A DNA stretch of 8,820 nucleotides, from positions 1 through 8,820 of the forward strand of contig SBAY01000046.1 in assembly GCA_005239945.1 (NCBI GenBank), given 5' to 3'. This document shows positions 1 through 5,829 of the stretch, one piece after another. The notes below the pieces were generated by a model. That model saw only the letters and a list, made by a program, of their open reading frames with translations, was not told where the DNA came from and searched no databases. Every line of letters begins with the position of its first letter. Positions within the stretch are counted from its first letter, which is position 1. Position numbers and translations under genes: made by a program. This DNA is from Nitrospira sp. (GTDB lineage: Bacteria > UBA9089 > CG2-30-40-21 > SBAY01).

Positions 1-2028
1 GGTGAAGAGTACGGACCAAAGAATGTCTCTATAGAGTATGCGGTTGCCAGTACATGGTTGATGCGTCTGGGAATTATCGCCCTGGTAATCTGTATAGGAT
101 ATTTCTTGATGTGGACAATTGAGCGGGGACTGCTGGGACCAAATGGACGTATTGCCATCTCTGTGTTTGCCGGGATTGCGATGCTGATTATTGGTATAAA
201 AAATCTTAAGAATAAGTATCACATCCTTGCCCAGGGGTTCCTGGGAGGCGGATTAGCTGCCCTTTATTTCAGCATGTATGCAGCTGGTCCAATGTATCAC
301 AGGATCCCACTGACAGCTGCTTTTGTTTTGATGACCTTGATAACAGTTGTAGCAGGGATATTGTCGTTTAAGGCAAATTCACAGCTTATCGCTATCTTTG
401 GCATTATAGGCGGTTTCTGCACCCCACTTATGTTACAAATACCAACAATAGAACTTGAGGTTTTGTATGGTTATATGTTATTACTCAGTGTCGGCATCCT
501 TGGTATTGCTCATGTTCGAAACTGGCGTTTACTTAATTACCTGGGTTTCATTTTTACCTGGCTTATATTTTTCTTGTGTCTTCCAGGGTATATGCCAAAA
601 AGCGATTTTACAATAACAATAGTCTTTCTCACCCTGTTATTTATTCTCCATTCAGTGATTGTCTATTATTACAATGTCATAAACCGCAAGCACTCAACAT
701 CCCTGGAGATAGCACATCTGTTGCTTAATGTTCTATTTTATGCTGCCAATTCTTATGCCCTAATTATCCAGGCATATGGCAGACCATGGCCAGCAGTAAT
801 GGCAATTGGAGTGGCTGCTTTTTATATTCTGCATGTCTTTGGATTTCTTAAGTTTCGAATTAATGATCGCAATTTGTTGATTGCCCTGGTAGGGATTGCA
901 GGATTTTTTACGGTTTGGGCAGTTCCCTTACTTACAGAGAAGGAAACACTTACTATTTGCTGGGCATTACAAGCGTTTTTCTTTCTCTGGATAGGCCTGA
1001 AGTTGAATAGCAATTTGCTTATTACTCTATCTCATATCATGTATTTGTTAATTATGGGAAGGATTGTTTTTCTGGATATGCCCAGAAATTTTGGAGATTG
1101 CGATTGGTATGATAAACCAATGATTGAATATTGGCAGGTCTTTCTTGAGAGAATGTGGACATTTGGGATCGTTTTTGCTACCTTCTTTGGGGGTTTTGTT
1201 TTATATCGAACTAAAATCAGACAGATTTCCGCTTTTGCTGTAGAAGAAGATGCTAATACCACATTGCCAGTGCCTCAATCAACCTCTCGTGAAATTATAT
1301 TCTGGTGTGGTGTAGGGCTTTTGTTTATTGTTCTTTACCTGGAGTTTTTCCAGATGTTCACCTATTATTTGCCACTACAGATGCCCATACTTACCCTGTT
1401 ATGCTGTGGATTAGGGGTATTTCTGCTTTATAGATATACTACCACAGGCCGCAGTATCTTTTTGAATATAGTTGCTGTGGTACTGGTAATTGTTTTAATT
1501 AAACTTTTTACTTATGATCTTTGCACATGGATAACTGTTCCTCAATGGTATATCTACAAAATAGAAACAATAGGTGTGCTCATGCGTTTTCTTGATTATG
1601 GGATAATCTTTCTTTTTATAATGGCAATCTTAAGGGTTATCTGCAAAAGGAATGAGTTGATTACTTATCGAAGGACATTTACGGCTATGAGCACAGCATT
1701 ACTTTTTGTGTATACTTCGTTAGAGACAAATACCTTTTTTTATTGGTATGTGCCTGCGTTTCAAGAAGGTTCTTTGTCTGTGCTCTGGGCTTTGTTTGCC
1801 AATGCATTCTTAATCATTGGTATCGTGAAGTCAAGTACTTCCTGGCGGTATGCTGGGCTGGTGTTGTTTGTAGTAGTTGTCGGCAAGGTGTTTTTTATTG
1901 ATCTGGCAGACATGGTAGTAGTGTATCGTATAATAGCCTTCATGGTGCTTGGCATACTGTTTATAGGCGGGTCTTTTGCGTATCTTAAGGCAAACAAGAA
2001 ATTTGAGATTAAGGAAGATGTGAAATGA
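1..2028 (+). CDS. DUF2339 family polytopic membrane protein (5' end outside window)
   Basis: The reading frame is open from base 1 through the ATG at 58, so that ATG is internal and the gene starts upstream of the window. 675 codons are visible. The segment before and after the internal Met (TWLMRLGIIALVICIGYF, then ERGLLGPNGRIAISVFAG) matches the start of the DUF2339 membrane domain, where a W-L-x-R-x-G motif precedes the first helix and a G-P-x-x-R motif follows it. The rest is an almost unbroken series of about 20 hydrophobic segments with short loops, ending in a basic tail (KANKKFEIKEDVK). Family members usually have a soluble, often coiled-coil N-terminus, which would lie off the left edge. 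The protein sits in the inner membrane and its biochemical function is unknown. Its stop overlaps the next gene (ATGA), so the two are translationally coupled, and DUF2339-DUF3999 pairs occur in other Gram-negatives. The family call is from recognised motifs, not a search. Confidence 0.85.
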   Translation, partial: GEEYGPKNVSIEYAVASTWLMRLGIIALVICIGYFLMWTIERGLLGPNGRIAISVFAGIAMLIIGIKNLKNKYHILAQGFLGGGLAALYFSMYAAGPMYHRIPLTAAFVLMTLITVVAGILSFKANSQLIAIFGIIGGFCTPLMLQIPTIELEVLYGYMLLLSVGILGIAHVRNWRLLNYLGFIFTWLIFFLCLPGYMPKSDFTITIVFLTLLFILHSVIVYYYNVINRKHSTSLEIAHLLLNVLFYAANSYALIIQAYGRPWPAVMAIGVAAFYILHVFGFLKFRINDRNLLIALVGIAGFFTVWAVPLLTEKETLTICWALQAFFFLWIGLKLNSNLLITLSHIMYLLIMGRIVFLDMPRNFGDCDWYDKPMIEYWQVFLERMWTFGIVFATFFGGFVLYRTKIRQISAFAVEEDANTTLPVPQSTSREIIFWCGVGLLFIVLYLEFFQMFTYYLPLQMPILTLLCCGLGVFLLYRYTTTGRSIFLNIVAVVLVIVLIKLFTYDLCTWITVPQWYIYKIETIGVLMRFLDYGIIFLFIMAILRVICKRNELITYRRTFTAMSTALLFVYTSLETNTFFYWYVPAFQEGSLSVLWALFANAFLIIGIVKSSTSWRYAGLVLFVVVVGKVFFIDLADMVVVYRIIAFMVLGILFIGGSFAYLKANKKFEIKEDVK

Positions 2029-3392
2029 GGGTGTTTTTGGTTTTAATCCTATTGTTTTATATAAAGATTGGGGAATGTGCAAAGATAGAGGATTATTTAT
2101 TTTGTAAACAGGCAACTGCACCGGCAGTAGTGCAAAATGAATTCGGTGCTATTTCGTTGGATAAAGATATATATCGCCATACAGATAACTCTTTTAATAG
2201 CTTAAGGATATTCGACGAAAACTATAATGAAATTCCCTATGTAATTAGAATCCAAAGGGTAAATGAAAAAGCAACAAGGACTTATACTGTTCCAATGAAT
2301 ACCTTAAGCCTTGAGGAACTTCCCAATAATCGCATAAGCATTATCTTGCAGAATAAAAACAAGGGATTGGTGCCTTCTGAGATGGCTATCAGAACGGCAA
2401 ACAGAAACTTTGAGAAAACAGTTTCTGTGTATGGCAGTAATGACAGGATTCAGTGGCAGCCTCTTGCAGAAAACCAGCCTATTTTCGACTATTCAAGGTT
2501 TATTGACCTTCGTAACACTGATGTCTCATTCAAAAAACTACCCTTTACATATTATAAGGTCACCCTTGACAATGTGTCAGAGGAACTACGCTCATCATTT
2601 TCTCAGATATTTGTTAAATATAGTGAGCACCATATTCAAGAACAGTATGAAGCATTCAGACGATATAAAGAAACATTGCAGATTAAGGATATCCAGTTTT
2701 CTGGGACAGAGGACAAATTTGTCTATGGAAGTGAAAAGATAGTAAGCCATCCTCTTAAGTTGATTAAAACTACAATCAACAAGGATGAGAAAACCAGCAA
2801 TATCTACTTAGCCTCTGACAGGCAGCCAATTACTCGATTATTGTTTAGGGTAGAGAGCAAGAATTTCAAACGATTGACTGTTGTTGAAGGGACTGATGAA
2901 ACAGGCTCAGACCCAAAATGGAACAATATCGCCTCAGCAGAGATATTCAATATTAGTGCTGGCCAGTTTCAAAAAGAAAAACTTGAGATTGATCTGCCGC
3001 ATACAAGGTATTTAAGGTATCATGTGCGAATATTCAACCAGGATAATATACCAATTAAGGTATCTTCAGTGGAGGCTAAGGGACTGGTTCATGAAATAGT
3101 ATTTTCACATAATAATCGAAGAACGCTTAAGGTCTGTTATGGAGGTGAAAATCTTCAAGTACCTCAGTACGATGTATCATCCATCCTGGCTGAGCTGCCA
3201 CCTGTTGAAGGCAGTCGCTGGAATATAGATAAACAAGAGGATAACAAGGCAGTGGGCATGAAAAAGAAGCAGATTGTATCCCCTAAAACTTTGCTTATGG
3301 GTGCTTTGACTGTAATGGTTGTTGTGTTGATATATCTTGTTGTCTTTGGTGTAAAAAAGGTTGATGAAAAGACAAAAACTCAAGAAGAATAA
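2025..3392 (+). CDS. DUF3999 family envelope protein
   Basis: 455 residues. Residues 1-18 form a signal peptide (hydrophobic MRVFLVLILLFYIKIGECA, with possible cleavage after ECA). A large beta-rich, charged periplasmic region follows to about residue 415, then one transmembrane helix at about 422-444 (LMGALTVMVVVLIYLVVFGV) and a short basic/acidic cytoplasmic tail. This layout (signal, discoidin-like beta sandwich repeats, C-terminal anchor) and the position directly after a DUF2339 gene fit DUF3999. The central parts FEKTVSVYGSNDRIQWQPL and LTVVEGTDETGSDPKWNNI look like two carbohydrate-binding-like sandwich repeats ('strange/precise' strand of F5/8-type folds), which is inference. The start ATG overlaps the upstream stop by four bases, with no strong separate Shine-Dalgarno, so translation is probably coupled. 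Role unknown; probably a periplasmic partner of the DUF2339 protein. Confidence 0.8.
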   Translation: MRVFLVLILLFYIKIGECAKIEDYLFCKQATAPAVVQNEFGAISLDKDIYRHTDNSFNSLRIFDENYNEIPYVIRIQRVNEKATRTYTVPMNTLSLEELPNNRISIILQNKNKGLVPSEMAIRTANRNFEKTVSVYGSNDRIQWQPLAENQPIFDYSRFIDLRNTDVSFKKLPFTYYKVTLDNVSEELRSSFSQIFVKYSEHHIQEQYEAFRRYKETLQIKDIQFSGTEDKFVYGSEKIVSHPLKLIKTTINKDEKTSNIYLASDRQPITRLLFRVESKNFKRLTVVEGTDETGSDPKWNNIASAEIFNISAGQFQKEKLEIDLPHTRYLRYHVRIFNQDNIPIKVSSVEAKGLVHEIVFSHNNRRTLKVCYGGENLQVPQYDVSSILAELPPVEGSRWNIDKQEDNKAVGMKKKQIVSPKTLLMGALTVMVVVLIYLVVFGVKKVDEKTKTQEE

Positions 3393-3471
3393 AGCATTAA
3401 AAAATAATCGCTGTGTAATCGCTCAGTGAACAGTGGGAGAAATTTCCTCTTAAAAAGGGTGGACACAATAT

Positions 3472-3488
3472 CCTCAAACTCGTTGAGG
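3472..3488. repeat. Palindromic repeat copy A (CCTCAA-N5-TTGAGG)
   Basis: CCTCAAACTCGTTGAGG is a 6-bp perfect inverted repeat around a 5-nt loop. The identical 17-mer recurs at 3562-3578. It is followed by TATCC, where copy B has CTTCC, so this is probably the right half of a degenerate copy of the larger cloverleaf-like element. Confidence 0.75.
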
Positions 3489-3532
3489 TATCCAACAACG
3501 GGGGGAACGGAAGCTCGAATCACCTATGAAAT

Positions 3533-3583
3533 GGAAGCCCAAACTTGTTTGGGGAGAGAAACCTCAAACTCGTTGAGGCTTCC
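3533..3583. repeat. Cloverleaf-like palindromic element, copy B
   Basis: A 51-bp structured repeat. The outer stem GGAAG (3533-3537) pairs with CTTCC (3579-3583). Inside it are two hairpins: CCCAAACTTGTTTGGG (3538-3553) and CCTCAAACTCGTTGAGG (3562-3578), separated by GAGAGAAA. A related copy lies at 4454-4505 with a compensatory A-T to G-C change in the first hairpin. It is non-coding and symmetric enough to act as either a cruciform or an RNA fold. It could be a MITE- or REP-like element; no mobilising transposase is visible. Confidence 0.7.
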
Positions 3584-3657
3584 AAATTCTTTTGTACGGA
3601 AAACTTCGGATGAGAACTTTTGGCTAATAGGTGCTATAAACAAAGGGAGGATATTAT

Positions 3658-3711
3658 ATGGATGAGCAATTGAATTTAGCCAAAAACTGGACAGAATCAG
3701 TACTTAATTGA
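3658..3711 (+). CDS. 17-codon ORF with strong ribosome binding site, possible eroded gene start
   Basis: GGGAGG (3645-3650) lies seven bases before an ATG that opens MDEQLNLAKNWTESVLN and then a stop. The Shine-Dalgarno quality suggests this was a real translation start. The product is too short to identify. It lies 22 bases upstream of the nuclease remnant and could be a leader peptide or the surviving start of a lost gene. No homology is recognised. Confidence 0.2.
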   Translation: MDEQLNLAKNWTESVLN

Positions 3712-3733
3712 AAAGGGGAAAAGGGGATTTGTT

Positions 3734-3886
3734 ATGTCAACTGTATCAAAAAGAACAGAATTTGAAAATCAAGTTGCTGAACTTTATAGATTAATGGGCT
3801 ATGAAGTCATCCAAAATATATCTATTTGCAATAAAAAGGTTGATATTCTCGCAACCATAAATATTCCAGGCTTATGGAAGAGGTAA
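3734..3886 (+). pseudogene. N-terminal remnant of a PD-(D/E)XK (Mrr-like) restriction endonuclease
   Basis: Fifty codons from an ATG preceded by AAAGGGG seven bases upstream. The peptide reads TEFENQVAELYRLMGYEV followed by NKKVDILA, which is the opening of Mrr-type nuclease domains: an F-E-x-x-V-A-x-L helix, the M-G-Y-x-V strand, and the Asp of the first catalytic motif (here VDILA). The following E/QxK catalytic strand is absent. At about 3866 the sequence switches to FGE-domain coding sequence in another frame, and this frame stops at 3884-3886. It is therefore a truncated, probably inactive fragment. It may be the N-terminus of the same ancestral gene whose C-terminus is the FGE fragment, with an internal deletion between them (inference). 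Confidence 0.6.
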
Positions 3887-4307
3887 AGAAAACCATCCTG
3901 TAGTCAATGTCTCCTGGAATGACGCTGACGCATATTGTAAATGGGCTGGAAAACGGCTGCCTAAAGAAGATGAATGGGAGAAGGCAGCAAGAGGGATAGA
4001 TGGTAGAAAATATCCCTGGGGAAATGGGTTTGATAGCGAGAAGTGTAACACTCGTGAATCTGTGATAAGAAGAGATACAACCCCTGTTGATAAGTATCCT
4101 GAAGGTGTAAGTTTCTTTGGTTGCTATGATATGGCAGGTAATGTTTGTGAATGGACAGATAGTTGGTACGAAGGTAGGGAAAGGCGTGTTATTCGTGGCG
4201 GGTCGTGGGGCAACTTTCAAGACTACGCGAGATGCTCTTACCGCGACAGCATCATCCCAGACAACTGTTACGGTAATGTGGGATTTCGCTGCGCCAGGAC
4301 TCTTTAA
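3867..4307 (+). pseudogene. C-terminal half of a SUMF1/FGE-fold (formylglycine-generating enzyme-like) protein
   Basis: The frame is open from 3861 (stop at 3858-3860) to the TAA at 4305-4307, encoding about 147 residues but with no ATG and no ribosome binding site near its start. It carries the diagnostic C-terminal FGE motifs in order: HPVVNVSWNDADAYCKWAGK, RLPKEDEWEKAARG, YPWGN, GCYDMAGNVCEWT, RVIRGGSW and VGFRCAR. Full FGE domains are about 250 residues, so the N-terminal half is missing. Its first codons abut and overlap the nuclease remnant in a different frame. An in-frame GTG at 4062 is inside the fold and is not a credible start. Members of this fold are sulfatase-activating oxidases, PvdO/EgtB-like enzymes or C-type-lectin-fold display proteins. 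The last 35 codons have the pattern of a DGR variable region (separate entry), favouring the display/recognition type. Confidence 0.75.
4203..4307 (+). other. Candidate DGR variable region (VR) at the 3' end of the FGE fragment
   Basis: After RGGSW the codons at the expected exposed positions are GGC AAC TTT, GAC TAC, TAC, GAC AGC ATC ATC, GAC AAC, TGT TAC GGT AAT: sixteen codons, all NNY and twelve ending in C. This is what adenine-specific mutagenesis of an AAC/AAT-rich template would leave. The intervening framework codons (TGG, GCG AGA TGC TCT, CGC, CCA, then GTG GGA TTT CGC TGC GCC) are adenine-poor and match the conserved FGE framework. The 3' end is nearly free of A, as expected for the priming end. 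No template repeat or retroelement reverse transcriptase lies in the window, so this is inference from codon pattern and fold; ordinary FGE C-termini share part of the motif. Confidence 0.45.
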
Positions 4308-4359
4308 TGAAAGACTAAAGTCTGAATTCCGAATGAAAGGCTAAAGCCTAAAATCCGAA
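4308..4359. repeat. Two tandem 26-bp hairpin units with compensatory changes
   Basis: Immediately after the FGE stop, two imperfect 26-bp copies (4308-4333 and 4334-4359) each contain a 5-bp stem with a 2-nt loop: AGACTAAAGTCT (4312-4323) and AGGCTAAAGCCT (4338-4349). The two differ by an A-T to G-C swap on both sides of the stem, so pairing is kept. Each is followed by (A/T)TCCGAA. They may be a structured downstream element of the FGE gene or part of the repeat field. Confidence 0.65.
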
Positions 4360-4382
4360 CCAAAATCTAAGCTGACGGAGTT

Positions 4383-4396
4383 AATCCTTCAGGATT
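4383..4396. repeat. Short perfect hairpin AATCCT-TC-AGGATT
   Basis: A 6-bp perfect stem with a 2-nt loop, in the same style as the hairpins on both sides (2-nt loops, 12-14 bp total). There is no T-run after it, so it is not a typical intrinsic terminator. Confidence 0.5.
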
Positions 4397-4434
4397 TCAT
4401 TAGGAAGGCAAGAGATTTAAGCCTAATACGGCTA

Positions 4435-4526
4435 AGAACCTATTCGAAAAGTTGGAAGTCCGAACTTGTTCGGGGCATTTTCCATAAACCAAGTTGAGGC
4501 ATCCATTGGTTTTTCGGATAGGTTCT
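4435..4526. mobile_element. 92-bp MITE-like element with 16-bp terminal inverted repeats, carrying a cloverleaf-like repeat core
   Basis: The left end AGAACCTATTCGAAAA (4435-4450) and right end TTTTCGGATAGGTTCT (4511-4526) are inverted repeats over 16 positions with a single T/C difference. The interior carries GGAAG (4454-4458), the hairpin CCGAAC-TT-GTTCGG (4460-4473), AAGTTGAGG and CATCC, which is the same plan as the repeat at 3533-3583. No ORF is inside and no clear target-site duplication is seen. A non-autonomous element or a conserved structured RNA are both possible. Confidence 0.6.
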
Positions 4527-4635
4527 AAGTAACTGGACTTTCGTGATTTTTAGTGGGTTAAAATCCCTTAAAAACACAAGGGACACCAATTATTGCTATG
4601 TTAAGGTTAAACCCTAAGTTGCCAAAAATTATAAA

Positions 4636-4719
4636 CACGAAAACTCGAAATTCAAGAAAATACGAAAAGGAATAAGGAATATAGATTTTTTCGTGCTTTC
4701 ATACTTTCGTGATTTCGTG
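4636..4719. repeat. Imperfect long inverted repeat built from CACGAAA/TTTCGTG units
   Basis: The left arm (4636-4670) starts CACGAAAACTCGAAATTC and the right arm (4686-4719) ends CTTTCGTGATTTCGTG. Reverse-complementing the right arm gives the same spaced pattern of GAAA blocks. Further TTTCGTGATT (4544-4553) and CACGAAA (4738-4744) units flank it. The arms are too irregular for a terminator and there is no ORF. It may be a simple-sequence-derived intergenic repeat, common in AT-rich genomes. Confidence 0.5.
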
Positions 4720-4784
4720 ATTCTTATTGAATAAATTCACGAAACTCCAGAGTAAGTTACATATCATAAAAGTTTAATTTTTGT

Positions 4785-4813
4785 TTGACAGGCAAAGATT
4801 AATCTGGTAGAAT
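4785..4813 (+). promoter_or_regulatory. Sigma-70-type promoter of the toxin-antitoxin pair
   Basis: A perfect -35 box TTGACA (4785-4790), a 17-bp spacer and -10 box TAGAAT (4808-4813), placing the transcript start near 4820, about 45 bases before the UPF0175 ATG. The upstream DNA is A/T-rich. No clear operator palindrome is visible over the promoter, although autoregulation by the antitoxin would be usual. Confidence 0.75.
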
Positions 4814-4864
4814 AAAGAGCATGCGTAAATTGGTTGAGAGTTTAATAATTCTGGAGGTGAAAGG

Positions 4865-5143
4865 ATGGATACAGTAATGGTTAAGCTGCAAGTGCCTACA
4901 GATGTACTGGTAGCGGCTAAGATAAGGCAGAGGGATGCTGCTGCTGAACTTACCAAGGAATTAGCTGTACATCTTTTTGAAAAGGGAATTCTGTCTTTTG
5001 GAAAGGCATGTGAATTAACCGGGCTGCCAAAATGGAAGTTCATGTCATTACTTGCCAGTCAAAAAGTATCTCTTCATTATACATTAGAAGACTTTGAAGA
5101 TGATATGGTAACTTTAGAAAAATTAAGAAAGGATAAGGGATAA
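4865..5143 (+). CDS. UPF0175 family protein, probable antitoxin/DNA-binding partner
   Basis: 92 residues. The start ATG follows GGAGG (4853-4857) by seven bases. The N-terminal part (residues 1-30) is the short beta/helix typical of UPF0175 (VKLQVPTDVLVAAKI). Residues 38-60 contain the helix-turn-helix-like segment LFEKGILSFGKACELTGLPK, and the acidic tail (YTLEDFEDDMVTLEKL) is family-typical. Such proteins commonly sit next to DUF3368 PIN-fold genes and are treated as antitoxin-like. The next gene begins two bases after its stop, so the pair is one transcript. The family assignment is firm; the antitoxin role rests on gene pairing. Confidence 0.85.
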   Translation: MDTVMVKLQVPTDVLVAAKIRQRDAAAELTKELAVHLFEKGILSFGKACELTGLPKWKFMSLLASQKVSLHYTLEDFEDDMVTLEKLRKDKG

Positions 5144-5145
5144 AT

Positions 5146-5631
5146 ATGATTGTTGTTGTGAATTCAAGAGCCCTTATTGGATTGGCAAGGATAAGGGAAT
5201 TGGAGATACTTCAGCAACTCTATGGTCTTATCTATGTATCTGCACCAGTGTATAATGAAATAGTAGTGGATGGAAAGGATATGCCAGGAGCCAGGGAGAT
5301 AAGAACTGGTGAATGGATTCAAAAGAAAGAGATCAAAGAGATGACTACTTTTCAGATACTTCAGATTGATCTTGATCCTGGAGAAGCTGGAACAATTGTA
5401 GTAGCTATAGAATTGAACGCAGATTTGACTATTTTAGATGAAGTTGCAGCCAGAAGAATGGGGAATCATATGGGACTTAATATAATTGGTACAATTGGTG
5501 TTCTTATAGATGCTAAGAAACTCGGAATAATAGCTAATGTAAAGTCTTACATGGATCGACTTCGGGAAGCAGAATTCTGGATTAGTGATAATTTATATAA
5601 AGAAATTATCCAAAGAAAAGGGGAGTTTTAA
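5146..5631 (+). CDS. DUF3368 PIN-fold protein, probable toxin ribonuclease
   Basis: 161 residues, starting two bases after the UPF0175 stop with AAGGATAAGGG upstream as the ribosome binding region. It shows the PIN layout: VVVNSRALIGLARI at the N-terminus, VSAPVYNEIV (E38), LDPGEAGTIVVA (D77, E80) and TILDEVAARRMG (D98). The usual first catalytic Asp (SDTSPLI in many PIN proteins) is Asn6 here, a substitution that is common in DUF3368 members and may alter metal binding. DUF3368 proteins are predicted RNases partnered by UPF0175, possibly functioning as a chromosomal toxin-antitoxin system. The reading frame is intact, and codon use is similar to the neighbours. Whether it is an active nuclease cannot be told from sequence. 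Confidence 0.85.
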   Translation: MIVVVNSRALIGLARIRELEILQQLYGLIYVSAPVYNEIVVDGKDMPGAREIRTGEWIQKKEIKEMTTFQILQIDLDPGEAGTIVVAIELNADLTILDEVAARRMGNHMGLNIIGTIGVLIDAKKLGIIANVKSYMDRLREAEFWISDNLYKEIIQRKGEF

Positions 5632-5700
5632 TTGGATAGGCTTCTGGATTAGTTATGAGATTAAAGACAGATACCTAATAGATTGAGAGAAAAGTAAAAA

Positions 5701-5819
5701 GGACCAGCTATAATTAATAACTACCTTAGCCCCTTCCTCTGCGAGTTTGAGGGCTATGGCTATACCTATTCCTCTTGATGCCCAGTAACTATTGCCACTC
5801 TATCCTGTACCATTCCCAT
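5701..5819 (-). pseudogene. Truncated, frameshifted fabG-like short-chain dehydrogenase
   Basis: Reading leftwards from an ATG at 5819, ten bases after the beta-barrel stop and behind GGAG, the peptide is MGMVQDRVAIVTG. A one-base deletion at about 5780-5783 then shifts the frame, and the other frame gives SRGIGIAIALKLAEEGAKVV followed by INYS. Together these are the Rossmann start of FabG-type 3-oxoacyl-ACP reductases: the TGASRGIG cofactor motif (its Ala codon hit by the deletion) and the EGAKVVINY strand. Homology stops at about 5701, and the remaining ~200 residues, including the catalytic S-Y-K, are gone. The position and ribosome binding site show it was once the last gene of the minus-strand operon. 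Confidence 0.75.
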
Positions 5820-5829
5820 CTATTTTCTC

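Noticed and set aside
3472..3583. Two identical 17-bp palindromes as a CRISPR array
   Set aside because: Only two copies 90 bp apart, embedded in a larger palindromic element, with no regular spacers and no cas genes.
3533..3583. tRNA gene suggested by the cloverleaf-like fold
   Set aside because: Too short (51 bases), with no acceptor CCA context, no anticodon arm and no T-loop consensus; symmetry points to a palindromic repeat.
3426..3665. 79-codon plus-strand ORF covering the palindromic repeats
   Set aside because: It lacks a ribosome binding site, has low-complexity composition set by the repeats, and resembles no family; it is a chance frame through non-coding repeat DNA.
4062..4064. 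GTG as the start of an intact small FGE protein
   Set aside because: FGE motifs (VSWNDADAYC, RLPKEDEWEKAARG) precede it in the same frame, so it is internal to a truncated domain.
4117..4344. 75-codon ORF in another frame over the FGE fragment
   Set aside because: The FGE motifs are in the other frame; this is a shadow.
4821..4877. 18-codon ORF just after the toxin-antitoxin promoter, overlapping the UPF0175 start
   Set aside because: Only a weak AGAG precedes its ATG, and it reads out of frame through the real ribosome binding site; probably just 5' UTR.
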